Assembly (NCBI GenBank): GCA_020829485.1
Contig: JAIVFU010000067.1
Coordinates: forward strand, 1-36,381
Length of the DNA: 36,381 nucleotides
Direction: 5' to 3'
DNA from: Nostoc sp. CHAB 5834
GTDB lineage: Bacteria > Cyanobacteriota > Cyanobacteriia > Cyanobacteriales > Nostocaceae
Part shown: piece by piece, positions 8,780 to 17,009 of the stretch
How the letters are laid out: each line of letters starts with the position of its first letter
Numbering within the stretch: the stretch's first letter is position 1
Notes under the pieces: generated by a model
Told to the model about the DNA's origin: nothing
What the model saw: the letters and a program-made list of their open reading frames with translations, nothing else
Databases searched by the model: none
Position numbers and translations under genes: made by a program

Positions 8780-9358
8780 ATGGCATCTACACCTAAAATC
8801 CTCGCCTTTGCAGGCAGCACCCGGATTGAATCTTACAACAAAAAATTGGTAAAAATCGCGGCGGCTGGCGCTCAGGCAGCAGGCGCAGAAGTGACTTATA
8901 TAGACCTCCGCGATTTGCCCCTACCTCTGTATGATGAAGATTTGGAAGCTCAAGAAGGACTACCAGCCAACGCCCGCACTTTCAAAGATTTGCTGATTTC
9001 TCATCAAGGATTGCTGATTGCTTCGCCGGAATATAACAGTTCACTCACACCAGTTTTGAAGAACGCCATTGATTGGGCATCCCGTCCAGCCCCAAATGAA
9101 GCACCGTTAGCTGCTTTTGCCGGTAAGGTGGCTACTATTATGAGCGCTTCTCCAGGCGGTTTTGGTGGTTTGCGGGGTTTGGTTCACCTGCGCTCTATTT
9201 TGGGAAACATCAAAGTTTTGGTACTTCCCGATCAAATAGCAGTATCCAAAGCTTACGAAGCCTTTAATGCTGATGGCACGTTAAAAGATCCTAAACAACA
9301 AGAATCTATTGAGCAGTTAGGCGCTGGCTTAACAAAGATATTGCTGAAGCTCAACTAA
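8780..9358 (+). CDS. NAD(P)H-dependent FMN reductase family flavoprotein
   Basis: A flavodoxin-fold oxidoreductase, 192 residues from the ATG at 8780 (a longer frame from 8738 adds 14 residues lacking family features). The FMN phosphate-binding loop is FAGSTRIESYNKKL at the N-terminus, and the second flavin-binding stretch is SPEYNSSLTPVLKNAIDWASR. The segment MSASPGGFGGLRG completes the site. Family members include azoreductases, chromate and quinone reductases and the FMN reductases that feed SsuD. An ssuD gene lies 23 kb away in this window, but linkage is too loose to assign this as SsuE. It is flanked by non-coding DNA, apparently monocistronic. Confidence 0.88.
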   Translation: MASTPKILAFAGSTRIESYNKKLVKIAAAGAQAAGAEVTYIDLRDLPLPLYDEDLEAQEGLPANARTFKDLLISHQGLLIASPEYNSSLTPVLKNAIDWASRPAPNEAPLAAFAGKVATIMSASPGGFGGLRGLVHLRSILGNIKVLVLPDQIAVSKAYEAFNADGTLKDPKQQESIEQLGAGLTKILLKLN

Positions 9359-9532
9359 ATTCTTCAGGTGTTCAGTAAATAGCGAATACCTATCATTAAA
9401 TACAGATTTTGGGGTGTGAAAGCGTCGGCTACTAGCTCCTGTTACCTTCAAGCTCAACCTGGTGATAGTAGCAGTTTCTATGTCAGGATCTTACGTGTGT
9501 TGCTGTAAACAGTATTCGCTTTAACATAATAG

Positions 9533-9724
9533 CTTTTAGATATACTTGACAGGCTTGATGCCGCCGCCGAAATCAAAGATATGCAATACCCTGGATCTGG
9601 ACTGCACCAATTACAAGGAAACAGAAAAGGGGAGTGGTCTATTACTGTTACAAAAAATTGGCGGATAACTTTTACTTTTGAAGAGGGACATGCTTACGAC
9701 GTAAATTATGAAGACTATCATTAG
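9533..9724 (+). pseudogene. higB: Truncated HigB/RelE-type toxin (C-terminal two thirds only)
   Basis: The frame ending TAG at 9722-9724 encodes LDRLDAAAEIKDMQYPG, then LHQLQGNRKGEWSITV and NWRITFTF, ending VNYEDYH. This is the C-terminal part of a HigB plasmid-maintenance toxin, including the catalytic-face Arg/Tyr/His region. It has no start: an in-frame TAG at 9530-9532 stands directly upstream, and the N-terminal 30 or so residues (normally starting with an M-I-K-S-F-like strand) are not found in any frame of 9359-9532. A 9-bp inverted repeat (AGCGAATAC 9381-9389, GTATTCGCT 9512-9520) brackets the missing part and may mark an inserted mini-element. The antitoxin gene follows after 9 bases. 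Confidence 0.8.
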
Positions 9725-9733
9725 GAGTTAAGG

Positions 9734-10033
9734 ATGATCGCAAAAAGAAAACCTAGACATCCTGGCGGATTAATCAAGCGTCAGTACCTGGAACCGCTAA
9801 ATATCACAATTACTGACTTTGCTGATATTCTTAATGTGTCTCGTAAAACTGTATCTGAGATAGTTGACGAGCAAGCAAGTGTTACGCCGAATATGGCGCT
9901 TCGTTTGGCTACCGCTTTGCAAAATACTCCTGAACTTTGGTTAAATCTCCAACAAAAATATGATCTTTGGTGCGCTGCTAATGAATCAGAGTCTTGGAAA
10001 GATATAGCACCTATAAATTTACAAGCTTCCTGA
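9734..10033 (+). CDS. higA: HigA-family antitoxin (XRE-type helix-turn-helix)
   Basis: A 99-residue DNA-binding antitoxin that normally neutralises HigB and represses its own operon. It begins with the family signature PRHPGGLIKRQYLEPL. The HTH follows at about residues 26-60 (ITDFADILNVSRKTVSEIVDE...VTPNMALRLATAL), then the typical NTPELWLNLQQKYDLW ending. The start has an AGGAG site at 9723-9727 overlapping the toxin stop. The frame is intact, while the toxin upstream is decayed, so this is now an orphan antitoxin. It may still act as a repressor or protect against related toxins; that is inference. Confidence 0.93.
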   Translation: MIAKRKPRHPGGLIKRQYLEPLNITITDFADILNVSRKTVSEIVDEQASVTPNMALRLATALQNTPELWLNLQQKYDLWCAANESESWKDIAPINLQAS

Positions 10034-10093
10034 TCGACAAGATTCCCGACTTCTTAAATCAATCGGAAATCTGAGCATTTCAATTATCACAAA

Positions 10094-11059
10094 TTATAAA
10101 TTAATATTCTTGGACAAAATTGATTTAGGCAGCATTCCATGCACACCTTTTTGGGGACTGTTCACAACTTGAGTGATATGAAAATTCACAGCTAAACTGC
10201 ACAATACATAAGCATCTTCTGGCGATAAATTTGCAAAGCGTTCCAGAAAATCAATCATGTTTTTTAAAGCCAGTTCCAATGCTTCATCTAAGGTTTGAGC
10301 AAACCCCATTGTAATGATATGAGTTGGAGTTTCGGCAATTGGTGTTGTTAGTTGTAAATCTTTGCGAAGTTTGAGGGTAATTCTACCGTTCATGGAAGTT
10401 TCAATGGCGGTGACATTTACCTCTCCATCTCCTTGTGCAGAATGCCCATCACCAATAGAAAATAATGCACCTGGTACGAAAATCGGTAAAAATAAACGAG
10501 AACCAACTTGTAATTCTCGATTGTCGATATTACCGCCGTAAGAACCTGGCGGGACAGAAGTTCGAGAGGTTTCTGGAGTAGCAACGCCAAGAATTCCAAA
10601 AAACGGTTTGAGAGGAATTTTTATGCCAGTACCCACCGGAAATTCAGCAATATTGTTTACTAAATCTAGAGGAATGAATCTCAAAGCAGGTTGAGGAAAC
10701 TGATGTGGTAAAGCTCCCCAACCTGTACGAATGGCATTAAAGCCGACGGGTAAACTAGGTGCGATCGCATCTAATTGTACTTCTAAAACATCCCCTGGTT
10801 CGGCATCGCGCACATAAATCGGCCCTGTGAGTAAATGCGGCCCCCCAGCAATTTTGCGTTCTGGTAGAAGATTTTGGCAGATGTCAAGAAATTCTGATGT
10901 GACAAATTCAGGTGGTGCTTTTTCGTAAACGTAGTAACCAGTATAAGTTTCCACATCAACTGTATCACCAGAATCAATAGTGAGTGCTGGTTTTAACAGA
11001 TGCGAAAAACCACCCAAATGCACGGTTTCCTTAGTAGCTTTTAAAATGTAATGAGTCAT
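10094..11059 (-). CDS. Acetamidase/formamidase family protein
   Basis: Hydrolyses small amides such as formamide or acetamide to ammonia and the acid. The 321-residue protein fits the FmdA/AmdA family over its length: ITGPIYV-type segment (HLLTGPIYVRDAEPGDVLEVQ, about 76-97), then HPFFG-like KPFFGILGVA, the PPGSYGGNIDNRELQVGSRLFLPIFVPGALFSIGDGHSAQGDGEV core split over about 170-216, and the C-terminal region FLERFANLSPEDAYVLCSLAVNFHITQVVN. The GDGHAxQGDGE segment, which carries the metal site in the family, is intact. It could scavenge nitrogen or carbon. It is transcribed away from the DUF4336 gene, downstream of a PD-(D/E)XK gene, but a strong palindrome separates the two. Confidence 0.92.
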   Translation of the reverse strand: MTHYILKATKETVHLGGFSHLLKPALTIDSGDTVDVETYTGYYVYEKAPPEFVTSEFLDICQNLLPERKIAGGPHLLTGPIYVRDAEPGDVLEVQLDAIAPSLPVGFNAIRTGWGALPHQFPQPALRFIPLDLVNNIAEFPVGTGIKIPLKPFFGILGVATPETSRTSVPPGSYGGNIDNRELQVGSRLFLPIFVPGALFSIGDGHSAQGDGEVNVTAIETSMNGRITLKLRKDLQLTTPIAETPTHIITMGFAQTLDEALELALKNMIDFLERFANLSPEDAYVLCSLAVNFHITQVVNSPQKGVHGMLPKSILSKNINL

Positions 11060-11178
11060 ATCATATCCAGGGCTATTTCATTCTATTTTTACGGCAGTTT
11101 TTACGAATCTTTTTGAGAAAAATAAGAATTTAAACCGGATTTAAGTTGAGAACCGTAGTTTTTGCCCTCACCCTAAAT

Positions 11179-11202
11179 CCCTCTCCCATATATGGGAGAG
11201 GG
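11179..11202. terminator. Perfect 12-bp palindrome, probable terminator
   Basis: CCCTCTCCCATA and TATGGGAGAGGG are perfect arms with no spacer, so the hairpin loop uses the central bases. It lies between two minus-strand genes. The U-tract expected of a factor-independent terminator is weak, and CCTCTCCC hairpins are also dispersed repeats in Nostoc. Confidence 0.45.
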
Positions 11203-11222
11203 ACTTTGAAATTCAACTGCCG

Positions 11223-11843
11223 TCAAGCTTCAGATGAAAGGATGCCTACTAGTACTCGTACCAAATCTTCTAAACCTTCAGGAACACGATAAAGTTTAAT
11301 ATCTTCTGTAATTAGCTTTTGTTGTCTATTGAGTGTACCAAATTTCCAGTCATCTCCATTAGTAACTGCGCCAAATAAAATTGATGATTGATCGTCTAGA
11401 GTCTGATCCAAAGCGATTAATTCTACTGCTAGCTGTGTAAACCCTCTTCTGATATCTGATTGTTTTGCTTCAATCACCAATAAAGAGTTAGATTTATGTA
11501 AGTAATAATCCAAAGTACCTTTAAGCTTTTCATCCACATTAATTGGATACTCACTATATAGTTGAGCTTTTGTCTGATCGCAGATTTCAGCAAGGATAGG
11601 AGCAATCATAAATTCTCTGATTGATATCTCAGCCGTTGGGTTAAAAAGCTTGATATTGCGCTGTAAGTAATTTTGCAAAAATTCTAAATAGCTAATATCA
11701 GCAAAGTATCTTGGTAATTCTAGCTCTGTGCGATCGTAGCTGTATTCAAACTCAGCTACTACATCTATTGTTGGGTTAGGTAACAAAAAGTATTGACTAA
11801 AAGTGTAACTTTGCTCAGGTTTTAAAATTCTATATTTGTTCAT
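11223..11843 (-). CDS. Uncharacterised protein with PD-(D/E)XK nuclease-like motif
   Basis: A 206-residue protein. The segment KGTLDYYLHKSNSLLVIEAKQ fits the PD-(D/E)XK core: Asp112, then Glu125 and Lys127 in the hydrophobic strand LLVIEAK. An upstream helix has Glu86 (PILAEICDQ), in the place of the fourth conserved acid. After the core, FTQLAVELIAL resembles the QxxxY helix of the fold. Such stand-alone proteins are common in cyanobacteria and are usually annotated as hypothetical or Uma2-unrelated nucleases. Target and role are unknown. ATG at 11843 is the only good start, without an obvious RBS. No methyltransferase is adjacent. Confidence 0.75.
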   Translation of the reverse strand: MNKYRILKPEQSYTFSQYFLLPNPTIDVVAEFEYSYDRTELELPRYFADISYLEFLQNYLQRNIKLFNPTAEISIREFMIAPILAEICDQTKAQLYSEYPINVDEKLKGTLDYYLHKSNSLLVIEAKQSDIRRGFTQLAVELIALDQTLDDQSSILFGAVTNGDDWKFGTLNRQQKLITEDIKLYRVPEGLEDLVRVLVGILSSEA

Positions 11844-11995
11844 TATTTTTATCGTGAATGAACTACATCAAAGATATTACGAATTACGAATTATGAATTA
11901 CCAATTGCTATTATTATCTCAATAATTTGCTAAACTCCAACTTTAGGGATAGCAAATAAGAACAATTTGAGCAGGGAATTTGGAGGGGTTGCAGA

Positions 11996-13228
11996 GTGGC
12001 TGATGATGAACGCATAGTCAATGCACAACAGATAAATCCAAAAGACTTTTCATGGGGACTATGGCCTGTTGTGCCACTCTACCCTTATGGCAGGCGGCAG
12101 ACAATCCGCAAAGAAGTTGTCAAAGACACAATTTGGAATTTTGACCAGATTCAGGGTATTTTCTACGTTGTTGTACCGATTCGCATGACTGTTGTTAAGC
12201 TCAAAGCCAGAGGGCTTCTCATCTACGCACCTGTTGCACCAACCCCAGAGTGCATCAGGCTTGTGAATGAGTTGGTGGCGGAACACGGTAACGTTAAGTA
12301 CATTATCCTGCCAACTATCTCCGGCATAGAACATAAGGTATTCGTCGGCCCCTTCGCCAGATATTTTCCGACTGCACAGGTGTTTGTGGCTCCCCATCAG
12401 TGGAGTTTCCCGCTAAATCTTCCCCTTAGCTGGCTTGGTTTACCACCGAAACGAACTCAAGTACTCCCAGAAGATAGTAGCAAAACACCCTTTGCTGACG
12501 AGTTTGATTATGCGATGCTGGGGCCCATTGAGCTTGGCCCTGGTCGGTTTGCAGAAGTTGCTTTTTTTCATAAGCGATCGCATACTCTTTTAGTAACAGA
12601 TTCTGTACTTTCTATCCCAGAAGATCCACCTGCGATCGCACTTTTAGATCCATATCCCTTACTATTCCATGCCAAGGATCATGCTACTGATATTGTTGCA
12701 GACATTCAAGTAAATCGCCGTAAGGGATGGGGGCGTATCTCGTTATTTGCTTTGTACTTTCAACCAAACGCCCTAAATATCCGCCAATGGAGTCAAGTGT
12801 TGCAAGATGCCTTGAAAACACCAGAACGCTCAAAGAAAGCTTATTTTGGATTGTACCCTTTTAAATGGCATTCAGATTGGCAGCGATCGTTTGATGCTCT
12901 GCGAGGTGATGGGCGTTTGTTTGTCGCACCAATTTTACAGACGTTGATTCTCAACCGCGCACCGAAAGAAACCATCGATTGGGCTGATAAAGTTGCAAGT
13001 TGGGACTTCGAGTGGATTATTCCTTGTCACTTTGATTCACCGATTAAAGCCGAACCGCATCAGTTTCGCCAAGCATTCTCTTTTTTGGAAAAGCAGCCTG
13101 CTGTCAGTGCGGGTTTGTTCAGCAGTAGTAGCTATCCCTTGCCAGAGGAGGATTTTAAGCTACTTAAGGAAATCGATGCAGGTTTAAATAAATTTGGCAT
13201 TGTGCCAGCAGCAAAGGAGAAAGTGTAG
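11996..13228 (+). CDS. DUF4336 domain-containing protein
   Basis: A 410-residue protein of the DUF4336 family, common in cyanobacteria and plastid-bearing organisms. Its fold is related to metallo-beta-lactamases, but the HxHxDH zinc motif is absent; conserved stretches include FSWGLWPVVPLYPYGRRQT near the N-terminus, ILPTISGIEHKVFVGPFARYFP (about 103-124) and HKRSHTLLVTDSVLSIPE (about 192-209). The C-terminal part has WIIPCHFDSPIKA (about 339-351). The start is GTG at 11996 with a GGAGGGG site about 8 bases upstream; no nearby ATG has comparable support. No signal peptide. Function unknown; the family link is recalled from sequence patterns, not tested. Confidence 0.85.
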   Translation: MADDERIVNAQQINPKDFSWGLWPVVPLYPYGRRQTIRKEVVKDTIWNFDQIQGIFYVVVPIRMTVVKLKARGLLIYAPVAPTPECIRLVNELVAEHGNVKYIILPTISGIEHKVFVGPFARYFPTAQVFVAPHQWSFPLNLPLSWLGLPPKRTQVLPEDSSKTPFADEFDYAMLGPIELGPGRFAEVAFFHKRSHTLLVTDSVLSIPEDPPAIALLDPYPLLFHAKDHATDIVADIQVNRRKGWGRISLFALYFQPNALNIRQWSQVLQDALKTPERSKKAYFGLYPFKWHSDWQRSFDALRGDGRLFVAPILQTLILNRAPKETIDWADKVASWDFEWIIPCHFDSPIKAEPHQFRQAFSFLEKQPAVSAGLFSSSSYPLPEEDFKLLKEIDAGLNKFGIVPAAKEKV

Positions 13229-13369
13229 GGCGTGAGTTCGATGGCTGGAGTTTAGTGTGTTATGAACTTGCAGTTCAGCACAACGAATGAAAATTTATCA
13301 AGAAAGGCACTCTCGATGACACAAGTTTCATCAAGACTGCCTTCTGCCTTCTTCAATTTCAGTGATGCC
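13229..13369. other. Non-coding leader before the nested elements
   Basis: No gene is visible. The rest of the 733-base gap to 13961 is almost wholly mobile-element sequence described in the next three entries. Confidence 0.5.
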
Positions 13370-13411
13370 TATATAGCGGTTCCCATTCAGATGCGGTACA
13401 AGATTATATTA

Positions 13412-13667
13412 GACTTGTCCGTAAATTTATAACCCAGTCTCTACAAGGGTTTTCAACGCTGCCTATATGTCTTCAATCAACGTATAAATAAGGCTTTGAC
13501 ATACTTGGTGATAGTTTAGAAGCAAAAAATATGATTTTTAAATTTTGGTGAAACACAAAATTTATTATGCTATATAGTCCGCAAAAGCTAGATAGGACAG
13601 ACATCAAGATTAATAAAGTTAAAATTTACTATTCTATCTTTATGCGAATTTAATTTTCGGACAGGTC
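13412..13667. mobile_element. 256-bp TA-flanked mini-element inside the palindromic repeat
   Basis: Ends GACTTGTCCGTAAATTTA and TAATTTTCGGACAGGTC are inverted copies with few mismatches, and TA (13410-13411, 13668-13669) flanks both. This fits an IS630/Tc1-mariner-type non-autonomous element. The AT-rich interior has no ORF of note. Confidence 0.65.
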
Positions 13668-13697
13668 TATTGCAAGGTGTAGGGGCACGGCAGTGCC

Positions 13698-13903
13698 CAT
13701 TGGTGTCAACTTAAGCTAAAAATCGCTTATCTGTTGGCTTCCACGCCCGCCCAGAAATAAATTTCAGCGGCTCATAGCTAAAGTCTACTAAAGTAGACTA
13801 AAGATTTTTCGGATTATTTAGTCATCTTTAGATGACTTGAGCTATTAGCAAGGAACTTCAGTTCCTTGCGGGTCATGGCTTTTACGTTAAGTTGACACGC
13901 ATG
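13698..13903. mobile_element. 206-bp mini-element (ATTGGTGTCAAC family), copy A
   Basis: Begins CATTGGTGTCAACTTAAGC and ends GTTAAGTTGACACGCATG. It is flanked by the 9-bp direct repeat GGCAGTGCC (13689-13697 and 13904-13912), the signature of a transposition event. It sits in the loop of the hairpin of the outer element. The interior contains three consecutive small hairpins: AGTCTACT/AGTAGACT, AGTCATCT/AGATGACT and CAAGGAACT/AGTTCCTTG. It shares only its ends with copies B (25870) and C (27249). Confidence 0.8.
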
Positions 13904-13961
13904 GGCAGTGCCGTGCCCTTACGGGTGTACCTCACGTAAACGAGAACCGCTATATAAAGTG

Positions 13962-15185
13962 TCACCTTTTCATCAAAGGAACGGTAGAGCCAGCAAAGTG
14001 AATTTCTTTAGCAGCGTTAAGCCCAGATTCTAATGCTCCTTGAAGCCAGCCTCTGGTCTTAGAAGTATGGTCTCCAGCGAAATAAATCTTTCCTTCTGAC
14101 TTCCCTAATTCTGAAAATAGTTTCTTCTCCTGTTCATCTGTTGGATAGGCCCAGCCTCCTTTTGACCAGATATCTTTTGTCCATGAATGAAAGTGCGATC
14201 GCACAGAGTAATTACTTACCCCAGGCAAAATCTTCTCCCAATGCTGGAGTAATTTTTTCTGTTGAGCTTCGCCCTCAAAAGCATCCATCTCAAGAGCTTT
14301 TTCTCCTTTGAGATAGGCATGAAGAATACCTGTCTTTTCAGGTTTATCCCAAGTAGTATGCCACAGTTCTTCATCCTCGAAAAATCCCCACCCATTTAAG
14401 TTATCCTTTTCCCAGAAGCGATTAGGAAATTTCACAAAGCCACGGGTTGCTTCTCGATAGTTATATCCTCCTGCCGCCGCCTGTTTTTTTGCCGGAGATA
14501 GATCAGGTGAAAAAGTAATCTGATTTAAAACAGTTAACGGGACAGTACACAATACACAATCACCAAGATATCGTTGCCCTGACAAGCACGACACTTCAAC
14601 ACCATTAGATGTTTCTACGATCCGAGCAACAGGATCATCAAGTTTAATTTTTTTAGTCAATACTTGGGCAAATGCTTGGGGAAGTAGATCAAATCCATCC
14701 GTCAGTTTTTGAATCTCTTGGGCACGCATTTGTGGTTGATTTTGAAATAGTTCTTTCGCTGCGACTAATAGAGGTTTTCCGTCTTTCATCGTCAGATATT
14801 TCCCATCTGTCGGCGCAAACTGTGAAAGTCTTAAACCAAAATGTTTGATGTAACCAAGGGTTAAATGATGATTGGGTGGAATTCTAGCGGCTCCAAGTTC
14901 TAATAAATCCTTTCCTTGAAAGGCTCCTCGCAGGGTTAAAATTCTACCACCGACACGTTTCCTTGCTTCTAAAACGGTGACATCATGACCAACTGCTGTT
15001 AATTCATACGCTGCTACTAAACCGGAAAGACCTGCACCGACAATAAGCACCTTTTGACGCGGCAATCCTTTGGGCAAAGCGCCGGGGGAAGGTGGTTTTT
15101 GGGCTTGTACTTGATCGTAGGTGATAGTTGCGGCGATCGCGAGAGTACTCCGCAATAAAAACTGACGGCGATTTAGGTTGAACAT
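13962..15185 (-). CDS. FAD-dependent amine oxidase (L-amino-acid/monoamine oxidase type) with Tat signal
   Basis: A 407-residue flavoprotein. The N-terminus has a twin-arginine signal (NRRQFLLRS, Arg6-Arg7, then a hydrophobic stretch and AQA-type end near 29), so it is probably exported folded with FAD. The dinucleotide fold VLIVGAGLSGLVAAYEL (about 46-62) is followed by VLEARKRVGGRI, the GG doublet motif of amine oxidases. The C-terminal FAD motif is IYFAGDHTSKTRGWLQGALESGLNAAKEI (in two parts near 368-396). Substrate is unknown; cyanobacterial relatives include L-amino-acid oxidases/dehydrogenases active on basic amino acids. The protein is slightly short for the family (usually 450 or more). 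It appears monocistronic. Confidence 0.9.
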   Translation of the reverse strand: MFNLNRRQFLLRSTLAIAATITYDQVQAQKPPSPGALPKGLPRQKVLIVGAGLSGLVAAYELTAVGHDVTVLEARKRVGGRILTLRGAFQGKDLLELGAARIPPNHHLTLGYIKHFGLRLSQFAPTDGKYLTMKDGKPLLVAAKELFQNQPQMRAQEIQKLTDGFDLLPQAFAQVLTKKIKLDDPVARIVETSNGVEVSCLSGQRYLGDCVLCTVPLTVLNQITFSPDLSPAKKQAAAGGYNYREATRGFVKFPNRFWEKDNLNGWGFFEDEELWHTTWDKPEKTGILHAYLKGEKALEMDAFEGEAQQKKLLQHWEKILPGVSNYSVRSHFHSWTKDIWSKGGWAYPTDEQEKKLFSELGKSEGKIYFAGDHTSKTRGWLQGALESGLNAAKEIHFAGSTVPLMKR

Positions 15186-15271
15186 GGATGCGGAACTAGT
15201 GATTGGGGAAGGATAGCAATTTAGGGTATTCTTAAGGTGATTTATTAGAAAAAAAATACCTATGTTGACGA

Positions 15272-15345
15272 GTTTCGACTTCTCTGCGAGACGCTACGCG
15301 AACGCTCAACTCTCGACTACTCAGTTGGTTGAGCGAAGTCGAAAC
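15272..15345. repeat. Nested inverted repeat of the GTTTCGACT type
   Basis: Outer arms GTTTCGACT (15272-15280) and AGTCGAAAC (15337-15345) enclose CGCTCAAC and GTTGAGCG arms. Such TTTCGACTTCGCTCAACC repeats are dispersed in Nostoc genomes. It lies between two minus-strand genes. Confidence 0.65.
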
Positions 15346-15481
15346 CAACGGCTATGGTAAATTTATTACTAGAATTCACCTAATTTATCGGCTAAATAAA
15401 GCTACAAATGTACAGAATAGGATTCCAGACTGAATATAGCAGTGTCAATAGATTTACGATAGTAGTTCGCTTAAACAAGTC

Positions 15482-16822
15482 TTACCGTTTGATCCCCTTA
15501 AACCGTTCTTGCGCCGCCTTAAATGCTTCTTGCATTACCAACTGAATTTTCTGGGGATCGGGTTTCTTACCTCCCATTAAATCACCAAAGTAAACGCAGG
15601 CTGCTTCTCCTAATGCCCAGGTATAGGCAGCTGCCCAAGAGGCTGCGATCGCACTACCAAAACCTGGTATAAATTTAATTAATTCTCGTGCAATTGCCTG
15701 TGCTAAAAAACCACCTGCGATCGCACTCACAACGCCTCCCGCCTGAGATGGAGTAACTGTTTGCCCATATAATTTACCCAACAATCCCACCATTGATACT
15801 TGCAATGCAGTGAGTACGGGCATTGTGGCAAATGGCAGAGGTACAGCCGCAAGGGTGGCAGACATAATCGAAAATGGCAAAATATAACGGCGTGCAGCAT
15901 CTCGATAAAGATTACCAAGTTGCTTCCCAGCTTCTTCTTGATTTAATAGTTGATAAATCGCCTGGGCTTCTGCTTCTGGGAGTAGTTCTGCTAAGGAATC
16001 TCGCAGTGCTTCTAAGCCATAAAATACCGGATTATAGCCATCTTCTTCTAGGGTAAAGTCAATGAGTACAGAGCGGTCAGTTATTCCTGCGAAGGCTTGT
16101 TGGATTGCGACAAATGCACGGTTGACTTCCTGATAATCTGGTGGATAGGCAGGATGATCGACGGTATCGGTAGGATAAACCTCATGCAAGCAAGTAACTA
16201 CCAGCAAACAGGGAATATTTGGATACTTCTGGCGCAACTGTTGAGCAATTTGTCGTAGCGTGTCAGTTGCAAAATCATTTATTTTGACGGTGAGAAGGAG
16301 GATTCTAGCGGAACGAGTTTCCTTTTTTAAATCGCCAACTAACTCCTGAATGATTAATTGAGTATCTTGTTTAACATCACCCAACCCGACTGTATCAGTA
16401 AAAATCAGCAACGGCAGGTCATTGGAAGGATAAGCATAACGCTCTGTATGTTGCGTGTGAGGACGAAATCCCTGACCGACAATTTCAGCAGAAACTCCCG
16501 TCAATCCCCGGACAATTGAACTTTTTCCAGCTTGGGGTTTACCAATTAGGAGGGCTTCTGTGGTTGGCAGTTCGGCTCGAACTTTCTCTAAAATCTCGGC
16601 AACCTGAGTTTCGCTCACACTAAACCATCCAACAAGCGTCTGTGCCACTTGTTCTACGGGTAAGAGTTGCGTTAGATGTGTTGTTGCTTTGTTCCAGACA
16701 CCAGCAATGCGGTTTGTCCACGAATTATCGACCGATTTGGTAGTTGCTCCATCAGTCAGTTCAGTCAATTGCTGAGAATCAGTTGACGGTGAGTCAGCAT
16801 CACGTTGCTCAGTCATTTCCAT
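15482..16822 (-). CDS. Membrane-associated GTPase with C-terminal DUF697-like domain
   Basis: A 446-residue protein. The P-loop is GKPQAGKSS (94-102), the switch-I region holds Thr residues near 123-126, and the G3 motif is DTVG (143-146). The expected NKxD motif is replaced by TCLHE in the same place (VVTCLHEVYP), which suggests altered nucleotide specificity or loss of selectivity for guanine. The C-terminal third has hydrophobic, Ala/Gly-rich helices (about 318-420), typical of DUF697/YcjF proteins. The first 35 residues are Ser/Thr/Asp-rich and probably disordered. Two ATGs two codons apart are candidate starts. Function in the family is unclear; stress or envelope roles have been proposed for relatives. 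Confidence 0.85.
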   Translation of the reverse strand: MEMTEQRDADSPSTDSQQLTELTDGATTKSVDNSWTNRIAGVWNKATTHLTQLLPVEQVAQTLVGWFSVSETQVAEILEKVRAELPTTEALLIGKPQAGKSSIVRGLTGVSAEIVGQGFRPHTQHTERYAYPSNDLPLLIFTDTVGLGDVKQDTQLIIQELVGDLKKETRSARILLLTVKINDFATDTLRQIAQQLRQKYPNIPCLLVVTCLHEVYPTDTVDHPAYPPDYQEVNRAFVAIQQAFAGITDRSVLIDFTLEEDGYNPVFYGLEALRDSLAELLPEAEAQAIYQLLNQEEAGKQLGNLYRDAARRYILPFSIMSATLAAVPLPFATMPVLTALQVSMVGLLGKLYGQTVTPSQAGGVVSAIAGGFLAQAIARELIKFIPGFGSAIAASWAAAYTWALGEAACVYFGDLMGGKKPDPQKIQLVMQEAFKAAQERFKGIKR

Positions 16823-16865
16823 CCAAACGTATTAGAGGTATCTAAAACCTTTTATACCGACAATA

Positions 16866-16985
16866 GACCTCTTGCAAAAGTCCCTAACACCCCACCCCCA
16901 ACCCCTCCCCGATGCTTTGGGGAGGGGAGACAAAGCGTAGCTTTGGCGGGGTGGGGTTCAAATTGTTTGATTTATGCAAGAGGTC
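16866..16985. mobile_element. 120-bp TA-flanked mini-element with GC-rich hairpin
   Basis: Ends GACCTCTTGCA and TGCAAGAGGTC are perfect inverted repeats with TA on both sides (16864-16865, 16986-16987). The interior holds CCCCTCCCC / GGGGAGGGG and CCCCACCCC / GGGGTGGGG arms. It lies between the GTPase gene and the downstream end of the glycosyltransferase pair. Confidence 0.65.
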
Positions 16986-17009
16986 TAATAGGACTTTTCA
17001 AACAACCTC

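Larger units (their letters stand above)
13370..13956. mobile_element. Palindromic repeat element interrupted by two other mini-elements
   Basis: The outer ends are TATATAGCGGTTCCC (from 13370) and GAGAACCGCTATATA (to 13956). Removing the two insertions listed below, with one copy of each target duplication, leaves about 110 bases of near-palindrome. Its centre is the hairpin GGGCACGGC-AGT-GCCGTGCCC. A sister element at 25812-26125 has the same ends and a related central hairpin. Confidence 0.7.
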
